DNA of 26,672 nucleotides from Flavobacteriales bacterium UBA1112 (GCA_002313415.1 DCBH01000123.1:1-26672); one strand, 5' to 3'. Shown: positions 15,304 through 23,522, counted from the stretch's first letter. Made by a program: numbers and translations. The notes: a model not told the origin generated them from the sequence alone.

Positions 15304-15684
15304 ATGTCCTCACGCATAGACACCTCAGACGCGGCACAACCTGTCGCTGCATACAGCCAAGCTGTTGATTCTGGCCATTTGGTTTTTGTCAGCGGTCAAA
15401 TCCCTCTCGATCCCGCAACAGGCGACCTGATATCAAACGACATGAAAGCAGCTACCAAGCGTTGCATTGCCAATGCCCAAGCCATTCTTCAGGCCGCGGG
15501 TCTTGACTTGAACAACGTCGTCAAAGCATCTGTTTTTCTGACCACCATGGACGACTACGCAGAAATGGATGTTGCCTATCGAGAGGCCATGCCCATGCCT
15601 TTTCCCGCACGCGAGGCCGTGGCCGTAATGGGTCTGCCAAAAGGCGCTCGTATCGAAATCTCCATGATTGCTCAAAAGAATTAA
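15304..15684 (+). CDS. ridA: RidA family enamine/imine deaminase
   Basis: RidA hydrolyses reactive 2-aminoacrylate-type enamines and imines released by PLP enzymes, protecting other enzymes in the cytoplasm. The 126-residue protein has the usual length and hallmarks: AAYSQAV (Y17), FVSGQIPLDPATG (28-40), catalytic R103 in FPAREAV, and E118 in LPKGARIEISMIA. The usual GPYSQ reads AAYSQ here, a mild deviation at the substrate pocket edge. The start is ATG 15304; the longer frame extends back through the pabA start region and is not credible. It diverges from pabA with a 37-bp gap and is followed 18 bp later by a small membrane protein gene that is probably co-transcribed. In many Bacteroidota a RidA gene lies near lptD and the amidase, as here. 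Confidence 0.95.
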   Translation: MSSRIDTSDAAQPVAAYSQAVDSGHLVFVSGQIPLDPATGDLISNDMKAATKRCIANAQAILQAAGLDLNNVVKASVFLTTMDDYAEMDVAYREAMPMPFPAREAVAVMGLPKGARIEISMIAQKN

Positions 15685-15702
15685 CCAAACAACACTAAAA
15701 CC

Positions 15703-15870
15703 ATGTTTATCAAGAAGTTCTTACACTATTTAAATCCACTGAATTTGTTCAAACGAGACAGTGAAGCAGGTGTGAATCTTCGCATGATGCACGGCATCAA
15801 CAAAATCAGCTTCTTCGCTTTTTTGATTTGTCTCGGCGTGATGCTGTACCGCTGGTATGCGCGATCGTGA
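15703..15870 (+). CDS. 55-residue membrane protein (DUF6728-like)
   Basis: This short gene encodes MFIKKFLHYLNPLNLFKRDS..., continuing to a conserved-looking NLRMMHGINKISF segment (residues 25-37). One membrane helix follows (FFAFLICLGVMLYRWY, 37-52), with a short basic tail. The layout, an amphipathic or basic N-terminus, MHGINKIS and one helix, resembles small Bacteroidota proteins that I recall as DUF6728; this identification is from memory. It begins 18 bp after ridA in the same direction and ends 27 bp before the convergent lptD stop. The frame has typical codon use and an ATG start. Its function is unknown; a role in the inner membrane is inferred from the helix. Confidence 0.72.
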   Translation: MFIKKFLHYLNPLNLFKRDSEAGVNLRMMHGINKISFFAFLICLGVMLYRWYARS

Positions 15871-15897
15871 CCGCATCCTCTTTGTTGAGAAATTGGT

Positions 15898-18315
15898 CTA
15901 AAAAAGCAATTGACCACCCGAGCCTCTCGCCTCCAATTTCAAATCGCGTAAGAGCGCAGACTTCACATTAAGTCGGAGGGAAAAACTCTGTCTAAATCCG
16001 AATGGAATCCAGTTGAACGACAACTCCCAACAATGCAAATCGATGTAGAAATTCAGATTTGTCGGAGTAAACTCTCGTCGAGCCAAATCGTATCCAGTGG
16101 TGACGTCAACCTTGTAGCGCTTCAACACGTTGACGCTGCCTCTTGCACTGAGTGCATGAGTAATCACACTGGTGTCCCTTTGCAACTCTGAGGCCCATTT
16201 ACGCGTGAGATTCAAGTTGTAGTCCAAACGCGCATTCCAAGGGGTCGCATTTTCTTGCGATGAATTGAAGCTGGTGCCAACGGCTCCCGTAATGCGTTTC
16301 AATCTGACCAACCCCTCGCCTCGAGAGGCCAAATAAGTGTCAATGACTTGCCCCGTCAAAGAGTCGCGTGCGTAGGCAGTATGGGTGGCATTCACGTTGA
16401 CGTTGACTCGATTGAAAAGGCTCGTAAAGGCACGGGTTTGAAAGTCTGACAGCCGCAACGAGTCTGCAACAAAATTGAAATTGCCAGACGTACTGAGGTT
16501 ATCCAATATTTTGATTTTTCTCAACTCGCCAGTTTCAGGATCAGCCACCTTGGCTTCAATGTTTTGACTCAATGAGAAATTCAAGGCACCAGCCTCGCGT
16601 AAGTTGTTCGGGACATATCGCCCCAAGGCGTAGGGGTTCCATTCAACATCTCCCGCGGTTGAGTTCAAGCTTTGCTCACGCGTGCGCTCCGGATTGTAGC
16701 TCAGTCCAAGACTCGGAGCCAAAACATGACGGATGGCTTTCATTTTTCTCTCCCCAGGAACATTGAACGTACCATAAAAACGAGTACTTGCTGTCACTCC
16801 CACCCGCCAATCGCTCGCCGATTGAAAGCCGCGAAGGGTGTCTGTCACAAACGCCGTGGAATCCTCTGTGACTTGCACTTCAGATACATCGAGTGATTGG
16901 AAAGAATCAAATTGATTGTAGCTAAATGTCGGGGAAATCGAAACAAAACCAACACTCGAACTGGAAGTTAATTTAACATTGTGCTTCAGTCCATTACGAA
17001 TATTTAAACTCGACCAATCCTGTGCGCCAAATGCGCTGTCAACGCCCTGGATGGTGTTTTCCATTTGGGTGCTGTAGGTGACTGCCAAACCATCCAACAA
17101 TTCAAATCGCCCTGCCTCAAGACCGACGAGTTTCGACAAACTGGTTCTCTGCATGTTCAGAGAAATTGAAGGCACGGTGAGCGTCACATTCCCCGTCAAT
17201 GAGTTCTGATTGTGACGGGCACTGATGTTGGTTGAAAATGGACTTCGTGGCACCTTGGCTGTCCATTGCAGGCTCGATTGAAATGTATTGGACAGATACT
17301 CTTCTTGTGAACTGTTCAGGTTTTGCTGAAAATTTCCCGACGAGCCAAAATTTAACGAGGCATTGAATCGCGAGTTGGGTCGGGCCCGCGGATCTTGGCT
17401 GTGGCTCCAACGCACAAAAAAGTTGCTGGACAAACCAAACCCTGGTGTACCCGCAAATCCTTCACGTTGCCTTTGATAGCTCAGGCTAAACGACCCGGCA
17501 CTTTTGTATCTGTAATTGTAGTTGGACGTTACCCGAGCTGCCCAACTCCCTCCCGTGTAGATGTCTGTCAACAATTTTGCATCCCAGTGGTCTCCGATGG
17601 GCATGTAGTAACCCAAATCTTTCAGAAAGAAGCCGAGATTTCCACCATCCCCGTAACCGGGCAAAAGAATCCCCTGGTTTTGCTTTTCACGCTGCAAAGG
17701 AAACCAACCAAATGGCAGAGCCAAAGGCGTCGGTATTTTGCGAAACTTCAAATACAGCGGACCACTGACCACTTTCTCATTGGGCACCATGATGGCCTTG
17801 GTCAAATGAAAATGAAAATGTGGATTGTCCGCATCGCACGTGGTGAACTTGCCGTCCCGCACATGAACAGTTTCGTCGGGTTGCCGTTTGGCCCGTTCAG
17901 CATGAAACACAATCTCTTGCTCGGTGGTCACGGCGTGACGACTGAGCCCCTTGCCTGTTTCGAAGTTGTAACACACCTCGTCTTGACTGAATGTCTGAGT
18001 GCCGTCCTTGAATTGAGGCCTACCAACCCAAGCTCCCGTGCTGTCTCGTTTTCCAAAGGCACAAACTTCCCCCGCATTGACGTCAAGCACAATGCGATGG
18101 GCGGCCAGCGTCATCGTTCCGCTGACCACTTTGGCATCTCCCGTGAGATACGCGAGGCCGCTGTCCACCGCAAAGTAAATGTCCTCTGCATCGTATTCCA
18201 CCACTTCGCGAGGGTCTTCTGAAATCCCCGTTTGCACCGAATCGGATGCGGCTGTTTGAGCCCAAATTGCTGGGCTTATCAACATCCAAAAAAGGATAAT
18301 AGAACCTGCCCGCAT
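15898..18315 (-). CDS. lptD: LPS assembly outer-membrane protein LptD
   Basis: LptD is the outer-membrane beta-barrel that inserts lipopolysaccharide into the outer leaflet. The 805-residue protein starts with signal peptide MRAGSIILFWMLISPAIWAQ. An OstA/LptA-like periplasmic domain of beta repeats follows (VEYDAEDIYFAVDSGLAYLT, TMTLAAHRIVLDVNAGEVCA, then KFTTCDADNPHFHFHLTKA). Next is a long barrel with alternating aromatic strands, ending in CWELSFNWIPFGFRQSFSL and a short C-terminal tail typical of Bacteroidota LptD. I prefer ATG 18315 because it starts a standard signal peptide; ATG 18357 is an alternative that would overlap the divergent amidase start by two bases. The frame is open back to 18552, but that part lies inside the amidase gene. 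Gene context with an amidase and an MCE protein supports envelope biogenesis. Confidence 0.9.
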   Translation of the reverse strand: MRAGSIILFWMLISPAIWAQTAASDSVQTGISEDPREVVEYDAEDIYFAVDSGLAYLTGDAKVVSGTMTLAAHRIVLDVNAGEVCAFGKRDSTGAWVGRPQFKDGTQTFSQDEVCYNFETGKGLSRHAVTTEQEIVFHAERAKRQPDETVHVRDGKFTTCDADNPHFHFHLTKAIMVPNEKVVSGPLYLKFRKIPTPLALPFGWFPLQREKQNQGILLPGYGDGGNLGFFLKDLGYYMPIGDHWDAKLLTDIYTGGSWAARVTSNYNYRYKSAGSFSLSYQRQREGFAGTPGFGLSSNFFVRWSHSQDPRARPNSRFNASLNFGSSGNFQQNLNSSQEEYLSNTFQSSLQWTAKVPRSPFSTNISARHNQNSLTGNVTLTVPSISLNMQRTSLSKLVGLEAGRFELLDGLAVTYSTQMENTIQGVDSAFGAQDWSSLNIRNGLKHNVKLTSSSSVGFVSISPTFSYNQFDSFQSLDVSEVQVTEDSTAFVTDTLRGFQSASDWRVGVTASTRFYGTFNVPGERKMKAIRHVLAPSLGLSYNPERTREQSLNSTAGDVEWNPYALGRYVPNNLREAGALNFSLSQNIEAKVADPETGELRKIKILDNLSTSGNFNFVADSLRLSDFQTRAFTSLFNRVNVNVNATHTAYARDSLTGQVIDTYLASRGEGLVRLKRITGAVGTSFNSSQENATPWNARLDYNLNLTRKWASELQRDTSVITHALSARGSVNVLKRYKVDVTTGYDLARREFTPTNLNFYIDLHCWELSFNWIPFGFRQSFSLRLNVKSALLRDLKLEARGSGGQLLF

Positions 18316-18338
18316 CGCGCGTCCACAGGGGTATACGG

Positions 18339-18376
18339 TATGTTTGATCACCGGCATGAAGCAGCGTCCAAAAGTA
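18339..18376. promoter_or_regulatory. Face-to-face -7 elements between lptD and the amidase gene
   Basis: A perfect TAnnTTTG element on the plus strand (TATGTTTG, 18339-18346) lies nine bases before the amidase ATG. Another on the minus strand (TACTTTTG, 18376 down to 18369), inside the first amidase codons, points toward lptD. Predicted transcripts would overlap at their 5' ends by about ten bases. No good TTG partner is seen at the normal distance for either. Confidence 0.4.
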
Positions 18377-19516
18377 GCCAAACAACGCGTCATCGCGGCG
18401 TGTGTTGCCCTTGTGACAGCTTGCGCAGCTTTTGCCCCTGCCCCGCCAATACTTGTTGTTGTTCTCGATGCAGGCCACGGTGGAAAGGATCCTGGCAATC
18501 TCGGTACCGGCAGGTACAGCACCTCAGAAAAGGACATCACGCTCGATGTCACCCTCCAGCTTGGGGCCTACATCGAGGAAAATTTACCTGAAGTCAAGGT
18601 CATCTATACCCGAAAAGACGACAGTTTTCCTGCACTTCGCGACCGTGTTCGCATCGCCAACGACGCTCAGGCTGATTTGTTCGTCTCCATTCACTGCGAT
18701 GCCTTTGACAATTCAGGAGCAAGAGGTTCGAGCACCTACGTCATGGGAATGCACAAAACCGACGAGAGCTTGCGTGTGGCCATGAGAGAAAATGCGTCCA
18801 TGTTCAAGGAAGAGGGGTATGAAAACAATTACGACGGTTTTGACCCCAACGATCCCGACACCTACATCGCCCTTTCCCTGAGACAAAATGTCAATCTCGA
18901 CGCCAGTCTGACGCTCGGAGCGGCCATTCAAGAGCAATTTAAAAATCGAGTTGGCCGACGCGACCGGGGTGTAAAACAGGCGGGATTCTATGTCATCTCT
19001 TACACCACCATGCCAAGTACTTTGGTGGAGCTCGGGTTTCTGACCAATCCTGAAGAAGAAGATTTCTTGCAATCCAATCAAGGGAAGTCTTACATGGCCT
19101 CTGCGATATATCGTGCCTTTCGAGATACCTACCTCACGTCACGTTCAGCGCGTGCAGAAGAGAAAACTGCATCAATACTTCACGCTGATGCCAAAAGTGT
19201 CGAGAGTGAAGAAGAAGAAACGACCTCCATGCCAAAAGCCATAGACGTCTGGTTTGGAGTACAAATCCTGACTTCTGAATCCGCCCTGTCACCAGATTGT
19301 CCTGATTTACGCGGGCACTCGGAGGCCAAACCTTACATTAGTCATGGATTGTACAAGTATGTGACAGGTCGTCACGAGACCCCAGACCTCGCTCATCAGG
19401 CCAAATTGGCCCTGAGGGCCGAAGGTTTTGAAGGTGCATTCGTGGTGGCGTTCAAAGGAGACACTCAAATCCCTTTGTCCCGAGCCCGAAGCATACTTAA
19501 CCTCCCAATGCAGTGA
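18356..19516 (+). CDS. N-acetylmuramoyl-L-alanine amidase with C-terminal SPOR-like domain
   Basis: The enzyme cuts the amide bond between muramic acid and the peptide stem of peptidoglycan, usually for daughter-cell separation. The 386-residue protein has a short signal peptide (MKQRPKVAKQ then a hydrophobic run to about residue 28). Its Amidase_3 domain carries zinc ligands H41 (DAGHGG), E58 (SEKDITLDV) and H113 (SIHCDA), and catalytic E225 in LVELGFLTNPEEE. After an acidic linker (about 265-293, SVESEEEETTSMP), residues 297-383 (WFGVQILTSESALS, YKYVTGRHETPDLA) resemble a SPOR domain that would bind denuded septal glycan. ATG 18356 is chosen over TTG 18344. The stop overlaps the MCE gene start (GTGA), so the two are coupled. 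Confidence 0.93.
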   Translation: MKQRPKVAKQRVIAACVALVTACAAFAPAPPILVVVLDAGHGGKDPGNLGTGRYSTSEKDITLDVTLQLGAYIEENLPEVKVIYTRKDDSFPALRDRVRIANDAQADLFVSIHCDAFDNSGARGSSTYVMGMHKTDESLRVAMRENASMFKEEGYENNYDGFDPNDPDTYIALSLRQNVNLDASLTLGAAIQEQFKNRVGRRDRGVKQAGFYVISYTTMPSTLVELGFLTNPEEEDFLQSNQGKSYMASAIYRAFRDTYLTSRSARAEEKTASILHADAKSVESEEEETTSMPKAIDVWFGVQILTSESALSPDCPDLRGHSEAKPYISHGLYKYVTGRHETPDLAHQAKLALRAEGFEGAFVVAFKGDTQIPLSRARSILNLPMQ

Positions 19517-20571
19517 ACTTACTTCGTTCAGAATTTAAAATTGGAGTGCTCGTAGTCGCGGGCATCGTTCTGCTCGTATTGGGTGTCAACTACCTCAAGG
19601 GCTTCAATCCATTCGTCAGCAGCAGCACCTACTACGCCGTGTACGAGGACGTTGCTGGATTGGCGGTGAGCAACCCCGTACTCATCAATGGATATCAAGT
19701 TGGACAGGTAAGAGGCATTGAATTTGTCGAGGGTGGTCAAGGGGAACTCCTTGTGACATTCGCAATCGAACATACCAAGCTCGCTTTTCCAGTCAACTCT
19801 GTCGCCATGATTCACAGCTCGGACCTGTTTGGAACCAAGGCCATTCGAATCGACCGTGGTGACTCTCCTGTCTCCGCCGTGCCTGGGGATACCCTGCTCG
19901 ACAACGTTGAAGACGACATCGCCGCGCAAGTGGCCAAACAAATTGAGCCACTGCAGCGCAAAACCACCGACCTCATCAAATCAGTTGAAAAAGTCATCTT
20001 AGACATCGAAAGTATCTTCAGCAGTGAGGCGACCCGACAGCTGCCGGCCTCTCTGGAGAGCGTTGAACGAACTGTCGAGTCTCTGGAGTCCACTGCAGCC
20101 AACTTAGACAGCCTTGTGGCTGAAAACCGAAACAACTTTAAACGCGTGATGTCCAACGTAAGGTCGTTGACTTCCATGCTTAATTCGAGCAGCGGGGACT
20201 TGACAAACGTGATCTCAAATTTTTCCACCCTGAGCGACTCTTTGTCTCGAATTGAATTCGCCGGGACCATGGCTCGAGCCAACCAGGCGTTGGATGACGT
20301 CAGCCAGATTACAAGCCAAATCGCATCTGGTGAGGGCTCATTGGGTAAACTTATCCAAAGTGACAGCCTGCACGAAGGTTTGTTGGCCACAAATGTGGAA
20401 CTGCAACTCCTGCTTGACGACCTTCAACTGCACCCATGGAAATACGTCCAAGTCAATCTCATTGGACGAAAGCAGAAATCCGAGTTTTCGAAGAAAGACT
20501 TGGTGCGCTTGCGGAATCTCATCGCTGACGAACTTGAAAATCAAGAGGACAGCAAAACTTCCAACGACTGA
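19513..20571 (+). CDS. MCE/MlaD family lipid-transport protein
   Basis: MCE proteins form periplasmic rings or tubes that carry lipids between the inner and outer membranes with an ABC transporter. The 352-residue protein has one N-terminal membrane anchor (about 9-27, KIGVLVVAGIVLLVLGVNYL) and one MCE domain (YYAVYEDVAGLAVSNPVLIN, QVGQVRGIEFVEGG, then SVAMIHSSDLFGTKAIRI, about 38-117). A long helical, coiled-coil-rich segment with hydroxyl-rich repeats follows (125-295, for example SLESVERTVESLESTAANLD). The start is GTG 19513, in a GTGA overlap with the amidase stop; the frame has no nearer ATG before the anchor. No MlaE or MlaF gene is present in the window, so the transporter partner is elsewhere. 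It ends 5 bp before the Fe-S gene. Confidence 0.92.
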   Translation: MNLLRSEFKIGVLVVAGIVLLVLGVNYLKGFNPFVSSSTYYAVYEDVAGLAVSNPVLINGYQVGQVRGIEFVEGGQGELLVTFAIEHTKLAFPVNSVAMIHSSDLFGTKAIRIDRGDSPVSAVPGDTLLDNVEDDIAAQVAKQIEPLQRKTTDLIKSVEKVILDIESIFSSEATRQLPASLESVERTVESLESTAANLDSLVAENRNNFKRVMSNVRSLTSMLNSSSGDLTNVISNFSTLSDSLSRIEFAGTMARANQALDDVSQITSQIASGEGSLGKLIQSDSLHEGLLATNVELQLLLDDLQLHPWKYVQVNLIGRKQKSEFSKKDLVRLRNLIADELENQEDSKTSND

Positions 20572-20576
20572 CGTCC

Positions 20577-21899
20577 ATGATTGCGCAACTCATTTTCGCA
20601 GCTTGTGTGGTCGCCGGTGCAACTCTTTTTGCGCGCCGAATTCGCTTCATTCGAAAAAACATTTTGATGGGTCAACGCGTCGATCGTTTTGACCGACCGA
20701 TTGATCGATGGAAAGTGATGGCCCGGGTCGCCTTGGGGCAAGGCAAAATGGTCGCGAGACCTGTGGCAGGCATCATGCACATCCTCATCTACGTGGGATT
20801 TGTGGTGATCAACATCGAACTGCTCGAGATTTTGATTGACGGTCTGTTTGGAACTCACCGAGCTTTTGCAGGCTTGGGGGGGCTTTATGACTTTCTCATT
20901 GCGACGTTTGAGGTGTTGGCAGCACTCGTCCTGCTTGCGTGTGTTGTGTTTTTTGTCCGACGCAACGGCATGGCTATTGCGCGATTCAGATCTCAGGAAA
21001 TGGGGGGCTGGCCCACCCTTGACGCCAATCTCATCTTGGTTGCAGAAGTCTTCCTGATGTTTGCATTCTTGAGCATGAATGCCGCGGACGTCATCGCTCA
21101 AGGTCGAGGAATCGACCATTACATCGTGGCGGGATCGTTTCCTGTGAGTCAATTTCTCGTGCCTTTGTACGAGGGATTGACAGATGCGGGAGTGGTTGCG
21201 GTTGAGCGTGGAATGTGGTGGTTTCACATTTTGGGAATCCTCTCTTTCCTCGTTTACGTCACCTACTCCAAACATTTTCACATCTTGCTGGCGTTCCCCA
21301 ACACCTATTACAGTGATTTGACACAACAAGGGGCCATGGACAACATGGCGGCTGTGAAGAAAGAGGTTGATTTGATGATGGATCCCAACGCCGATCCCTA
21401 TGCTGCACCCGCCCCCGAAGCAGATGCCGTTCCGGCAAAGTTCGGAGCCAAAGACGCGACAGATTTAAGCTGGAAACAACTCATGGAGGCCTACACTTGC
21501 ACGGAGTGTGGTCGTTGCACCAGCGAATGCCCTGCCAACCAAACTGGGAAGCTCCTTTCACCCCGGAAAATCATGATGGACCTCCGCGATCGCATTGAAG
21601 AGATTGGCAAGCAGCGCGACGCAAGCGGCGGCACCTGGAATGGCGATGGCAAAGCCCTGCTCGGAAGCTACATCTCGGAGGAGGAGCTTTGGGCCTGTAC
21701 TTCTTGCCAAGCTTGTGTGCAGGCTTGTCCGGTCAACATCTCACCCATGGGCATCGTACTCGACATGCGTCGAAGTCTCATCATGGAGGACAGCAAATCG
21801 CCCGAGTCCATCACCTCCATGTTCAACAACATTGAAAACAACGGTGCGCCGTGGGCATTCCCCGCGGCGAGTCGTGGAGATTGGATCCAAGAATCCTGA
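20577..21899 (+). CDS. Membrane (Fe-S)-binding protein with two 4Fe-4S motifs and NarI-like membrane domain
   Basis: The 440-residue protein has about five membrane helices (1-20, 62-90, 105-127, 150-173 and 213-230). Histidines near their ends (H68, H217, H233, H235) could bind heme b as in NarI/HdrE-like subunits. It is followed by a cytoplasmic domain with two clusters: C308, C311, C314 and C318 (CTECGRCTSECP) and C374, C377, C380 and C384 (CTSCQACVQACP). This resembles heterodisulfide-reductase/GlpC-like electron-transfer subunits that work between a quinone pool and a soluble partner. The next gene, 3 bp downstream, encodes the CCG-domain subunit that normally completes such a complex. 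The natural electron donor is unknown. Heme binding is an inference; the cluster motifs are direct. Confidence 0.9.
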   Translation: MIAQLIFAACVVAGATLFARRIRFIRKNILMGQRVDRFDRPIDRWKVMARVALGQGKMVARPVAGIMHILIYVGFVVINIELLEILIDGLFGTHRAFAGLGGLYDFLIATFEVLAALVLLACVVFFVRRNGMAIARFRSQEMGGWPTLDANLILVAEVFLMFAFLSMNAADVIAQGRGIDHYIVAGSFPVSQFLVPLYEGLTDAGVVAVERGMWWFHILGILSFLVYVTYSKHFHILLAFPNTYYSDLTQQGAMDNMAAVKKEVDLMMDPNADPYAAPAPEADAVPAKFGAKDATDLSWKQLMEAYTCTECGRCTSECPANQTGKLLSPRKIMMDLRDRIEEIGKQRDASGGTWNGDGKALLGSYISEEELWACTSCQACVQACPVNISPMGIVLDMRRSLIMEDSKSPESITSMFNNIENNGAPWAFPAASRGDWIQES

Positions 21900-21902
21900 A
21901 TT

Positions 21903-22706
21903 ATGAGCACGTTCCAAGTTCCTACGCTGGCAGATATGATCGCCCAAGGCAAGGCCCCAGAGGTCTTGTTCTGGGTGGGTTGCGCGGGGAGCTTTGATGA
22001 TCGAGCCAAACGCATTACCAAAGCCATTGCTCGCATTCTCCACCACTGCGAGGTACCCTTTGCAGTACTTGGAGCAGAAGAAAGTTGCACAGGCGATCCA
22101 GCCAAGCGCGCAGGAAATGAGTTCTTGTTCCAAATGCAAGCAGCGCAAAACATTGCAGTCTTGAATGGTTACGAAGTCCAACGCATTGTCACCGGGTGCC
22201 CCCACTGCTTTAACGTGATTAAGAATGAATATCCAGAGCTTGGCGGGACCTACGAGGTGATGCACCACACACAATTCATTCGTGATCTCATTGGTCAAGG
22301 TCGGCTCAAGGTCGCAGATGGCAATCCTTTTAAGGGTCGCCGCATCACCTTTCACGACCCGTGTTATCTCGGAAGAGGAAATGGCGAATACGCTGCGCCC
22401 CGGGATGTTCTATCCTCCCTTGACGCCGAGCTTGTTGAAATGAAAAGGTGCAAACAAAACGGCCTGTGCTGCGGTGCTGGGGGTGCACAAATGTTCAAGG
22501 AAGCTGAAAAAGGAAACCGAGAGGTCAACCACAAACGCACCGATGACGTCCTCCAAGTCAAGCCCAATGTTGTGGCCACCGGATGTCCCTTTTGCAACAC
22601 GATGATGACAGACGGGGTGAAGCATGCTGAGCAAGAGGGCCAAATTGACGTGAAGGACATTGCTGAACTGATTGCCGAAGCCGCAGACCTCTTTCCATCC
22701 AATTGA
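21903..22706 (+). CDS. CCG-domain heterodisulfide reductase-like Fe-S protein
   Basis: The 267-residue soluble protein has two cysteine-rich CCG domains. The first includes VGCAGSFD (C27), ESCTGDP (C62) and TGCPHCFN (C99, C102). The second includes HDPCYLGRGN (C154), GLCCGAGGAQM (C189, C190) and TGCPFCNTMM (C228, C231). Domains of this kind in HdrB, GlpC, GlcF and LutA bind non-cubane or 4Fe-4S clusters and reduce disulfides or quinone-linked acceptors. Standing 3 bp after the membrane Fe-S gene, it is almost certainly the partner subunit. The pair is conserved in Bacteroidota beside the amidase/MCE genes, as I recall, but its substrate is not established. All expected cysteines are present. 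Confidence 0.92.
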   Translation: MSTFQVPTLADMIAQGKAPEVLFWVGCAGSFDDRAKRITKAIARILHHCEVPFAVLGAEESCTGDPAKRAGNEFLFQMQAAQNIAVLNGYEVQRIVTGCPHCFNVIKNEYPELGGTYEVMHHTQFIRDLIGQGRLKVADGNPFKGRRITFHDPCYLGRGNGEYAAPRDVLSSLDAELVEMKRCKQNGLCCGAGGAQMFKEAEKGNREVNHKRTDDVLQVKPNVVATGCPFCNTMMTDGVKHAEQEGQIDVKDIAELIAEAADLFPSN

Positions 22707-22717
22707 AAACGTACCTC

Positions 22718-22740
22718 ACCGATTTGAATACCGATTGAAT
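22718..22740 (+). repeat. Imperfect tandem repeat upstream of fabG
   Basis: ACCGATTTGAAT (22718-22729) is followed directly by ACCGATTGAAT (22730-22740), differing by one T, in the 36-bp gap before the ATG at 22743. It could be a weak operator or chance; no palindrome is visible. Confidence 0.5.
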
Positions 22741-22742
22741 CA

Positions 22743-23507
22743 ATGTCTACATCCAAATCCATGCTTCTTCAAGGAAAAGTAGCCATCGTGACCGGAGCAT
22801 CACGTGGCATCGGAAAAGCCATCGCGAAAGAATTCGTCAATCAAGGCGCCACCGTTGCATTCACCTATCGAAGCTCGTCGGAAGCAGCATCAATTCTGGA
22901 ACAAGAACTCAGCGCTGGGGGTGGTGTTGTCAGAGGGTTCCAGTCAGATGCCGCGAGTATGACCGATGCAGAGAGCCTCGTGGGTAAAGTGCTGGAAGCA
23001 TTTGGAGCAGTGGACATCATCATCAACAACGCGGGCATCACAGACGACACCCTTTTGATGCGCATGACGGAAGATCAATGGGACCGCGTCATCAGTGTGA
23101 ACTTGAAAAGCTGTTTCAACCTCACCAAGGCCGCGATGCGCACCATGCTCAAAGCCCGTTCTGGCTCAATTGTCAACATCAGTTCAGTTGTCGGCGTGCA
23201 GGGCAATGCAGGTCAAGCCAATTATGCCGCCTCTAAAGCTGGGATTTTGGGCTTGACCAAGTCTGTTGCGCTCGAACTTGGCAGTCGAAACATCCGATGC
23301 AATGCCATCGCTCCAGGATTCATTGAGACCGAGATGACGGCCAAACTGGATGCAGATACTGTGCAAGGTTGGCGTGACGCCATTCCTTTAAAACGCGGTG
23401 GAACTCCGGAGGATGTGGCTCATCTGTGCGTATTCTTGGCCAGCGACATGAGCGCCTACATCACAGGTCAAACGATCAATGTAGACGGAGGCATGATTAC
23501 TGCCTGA
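22743..23507 (+). CDS. fabG: 3-oxoacyl-[acyl-carrier-protein] reductase
   Basis: FabG reduces beta-ketoacyl-ACP with NADPH in fatty-acid elongation. The 254-residue short-chain dehydrogenase has the glycine-rich TGASRGIG (17-24), NNAG (95-98), N120, and the catalytic serine-tyrosine-lysine set S148, Y161 and K165 (VNISSVVG, NYAASK). PGFIETEMT and the C-terminal TGQTINVDGGM are characteristic of FabG rather than of other SDRs. No acyl-carrier-protein or other fab genes are next to it, so a more specialised ketoreductase role cannot be excluded. A 36-bp gap with an imperfect repeat precedes it. The following gene begins 15 bp after its stop, so the two may be co-transcribed. Confidence 0.93.
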   Translation: MSTSKSMLLQGKVAIVTGASRGIGKAIAKEFVNQGATVAFTYRSSSEAASILEQELSAGGGVVRGFQSDAASMTDAESLVGKVLEAFGAVDIIINNAGITDDTLLMRMTEDQWDRVISVNLKSCFNLTKAAMRTMLKARSGSIVNISSVVGVQGNAGQANYAASKAGILGLTKSVALELGSRNIRCNAIAPGFIETEMTAKLDADTVQGWRDAIPLKRGGTPEDVAHLCVFLASDMSAYITGQTINVDGGMITA

Positions 23508-23522
23508 TTCATCAACACACTT

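Noticed and set aside
17395..18222. 275-codon plus-strand open frame inside lptD
   Set aside because: It is antisense to a well-supported OstA-like domain and barrel and shows no domain of its own.
18316..18552. 79-residue N-terminal extension of LptD
   Set aside because: It reads antisense through the amidase signal and catalytic region and would bury the signal peptide.
20541..21329. 262-codon minus-strand open frame opposite the MCE end and the membrane Fe-S gene
   Set aside because: Composition is rich in polar shadow residues with no motif, and the plus-strand protein here has clear membrane helices.
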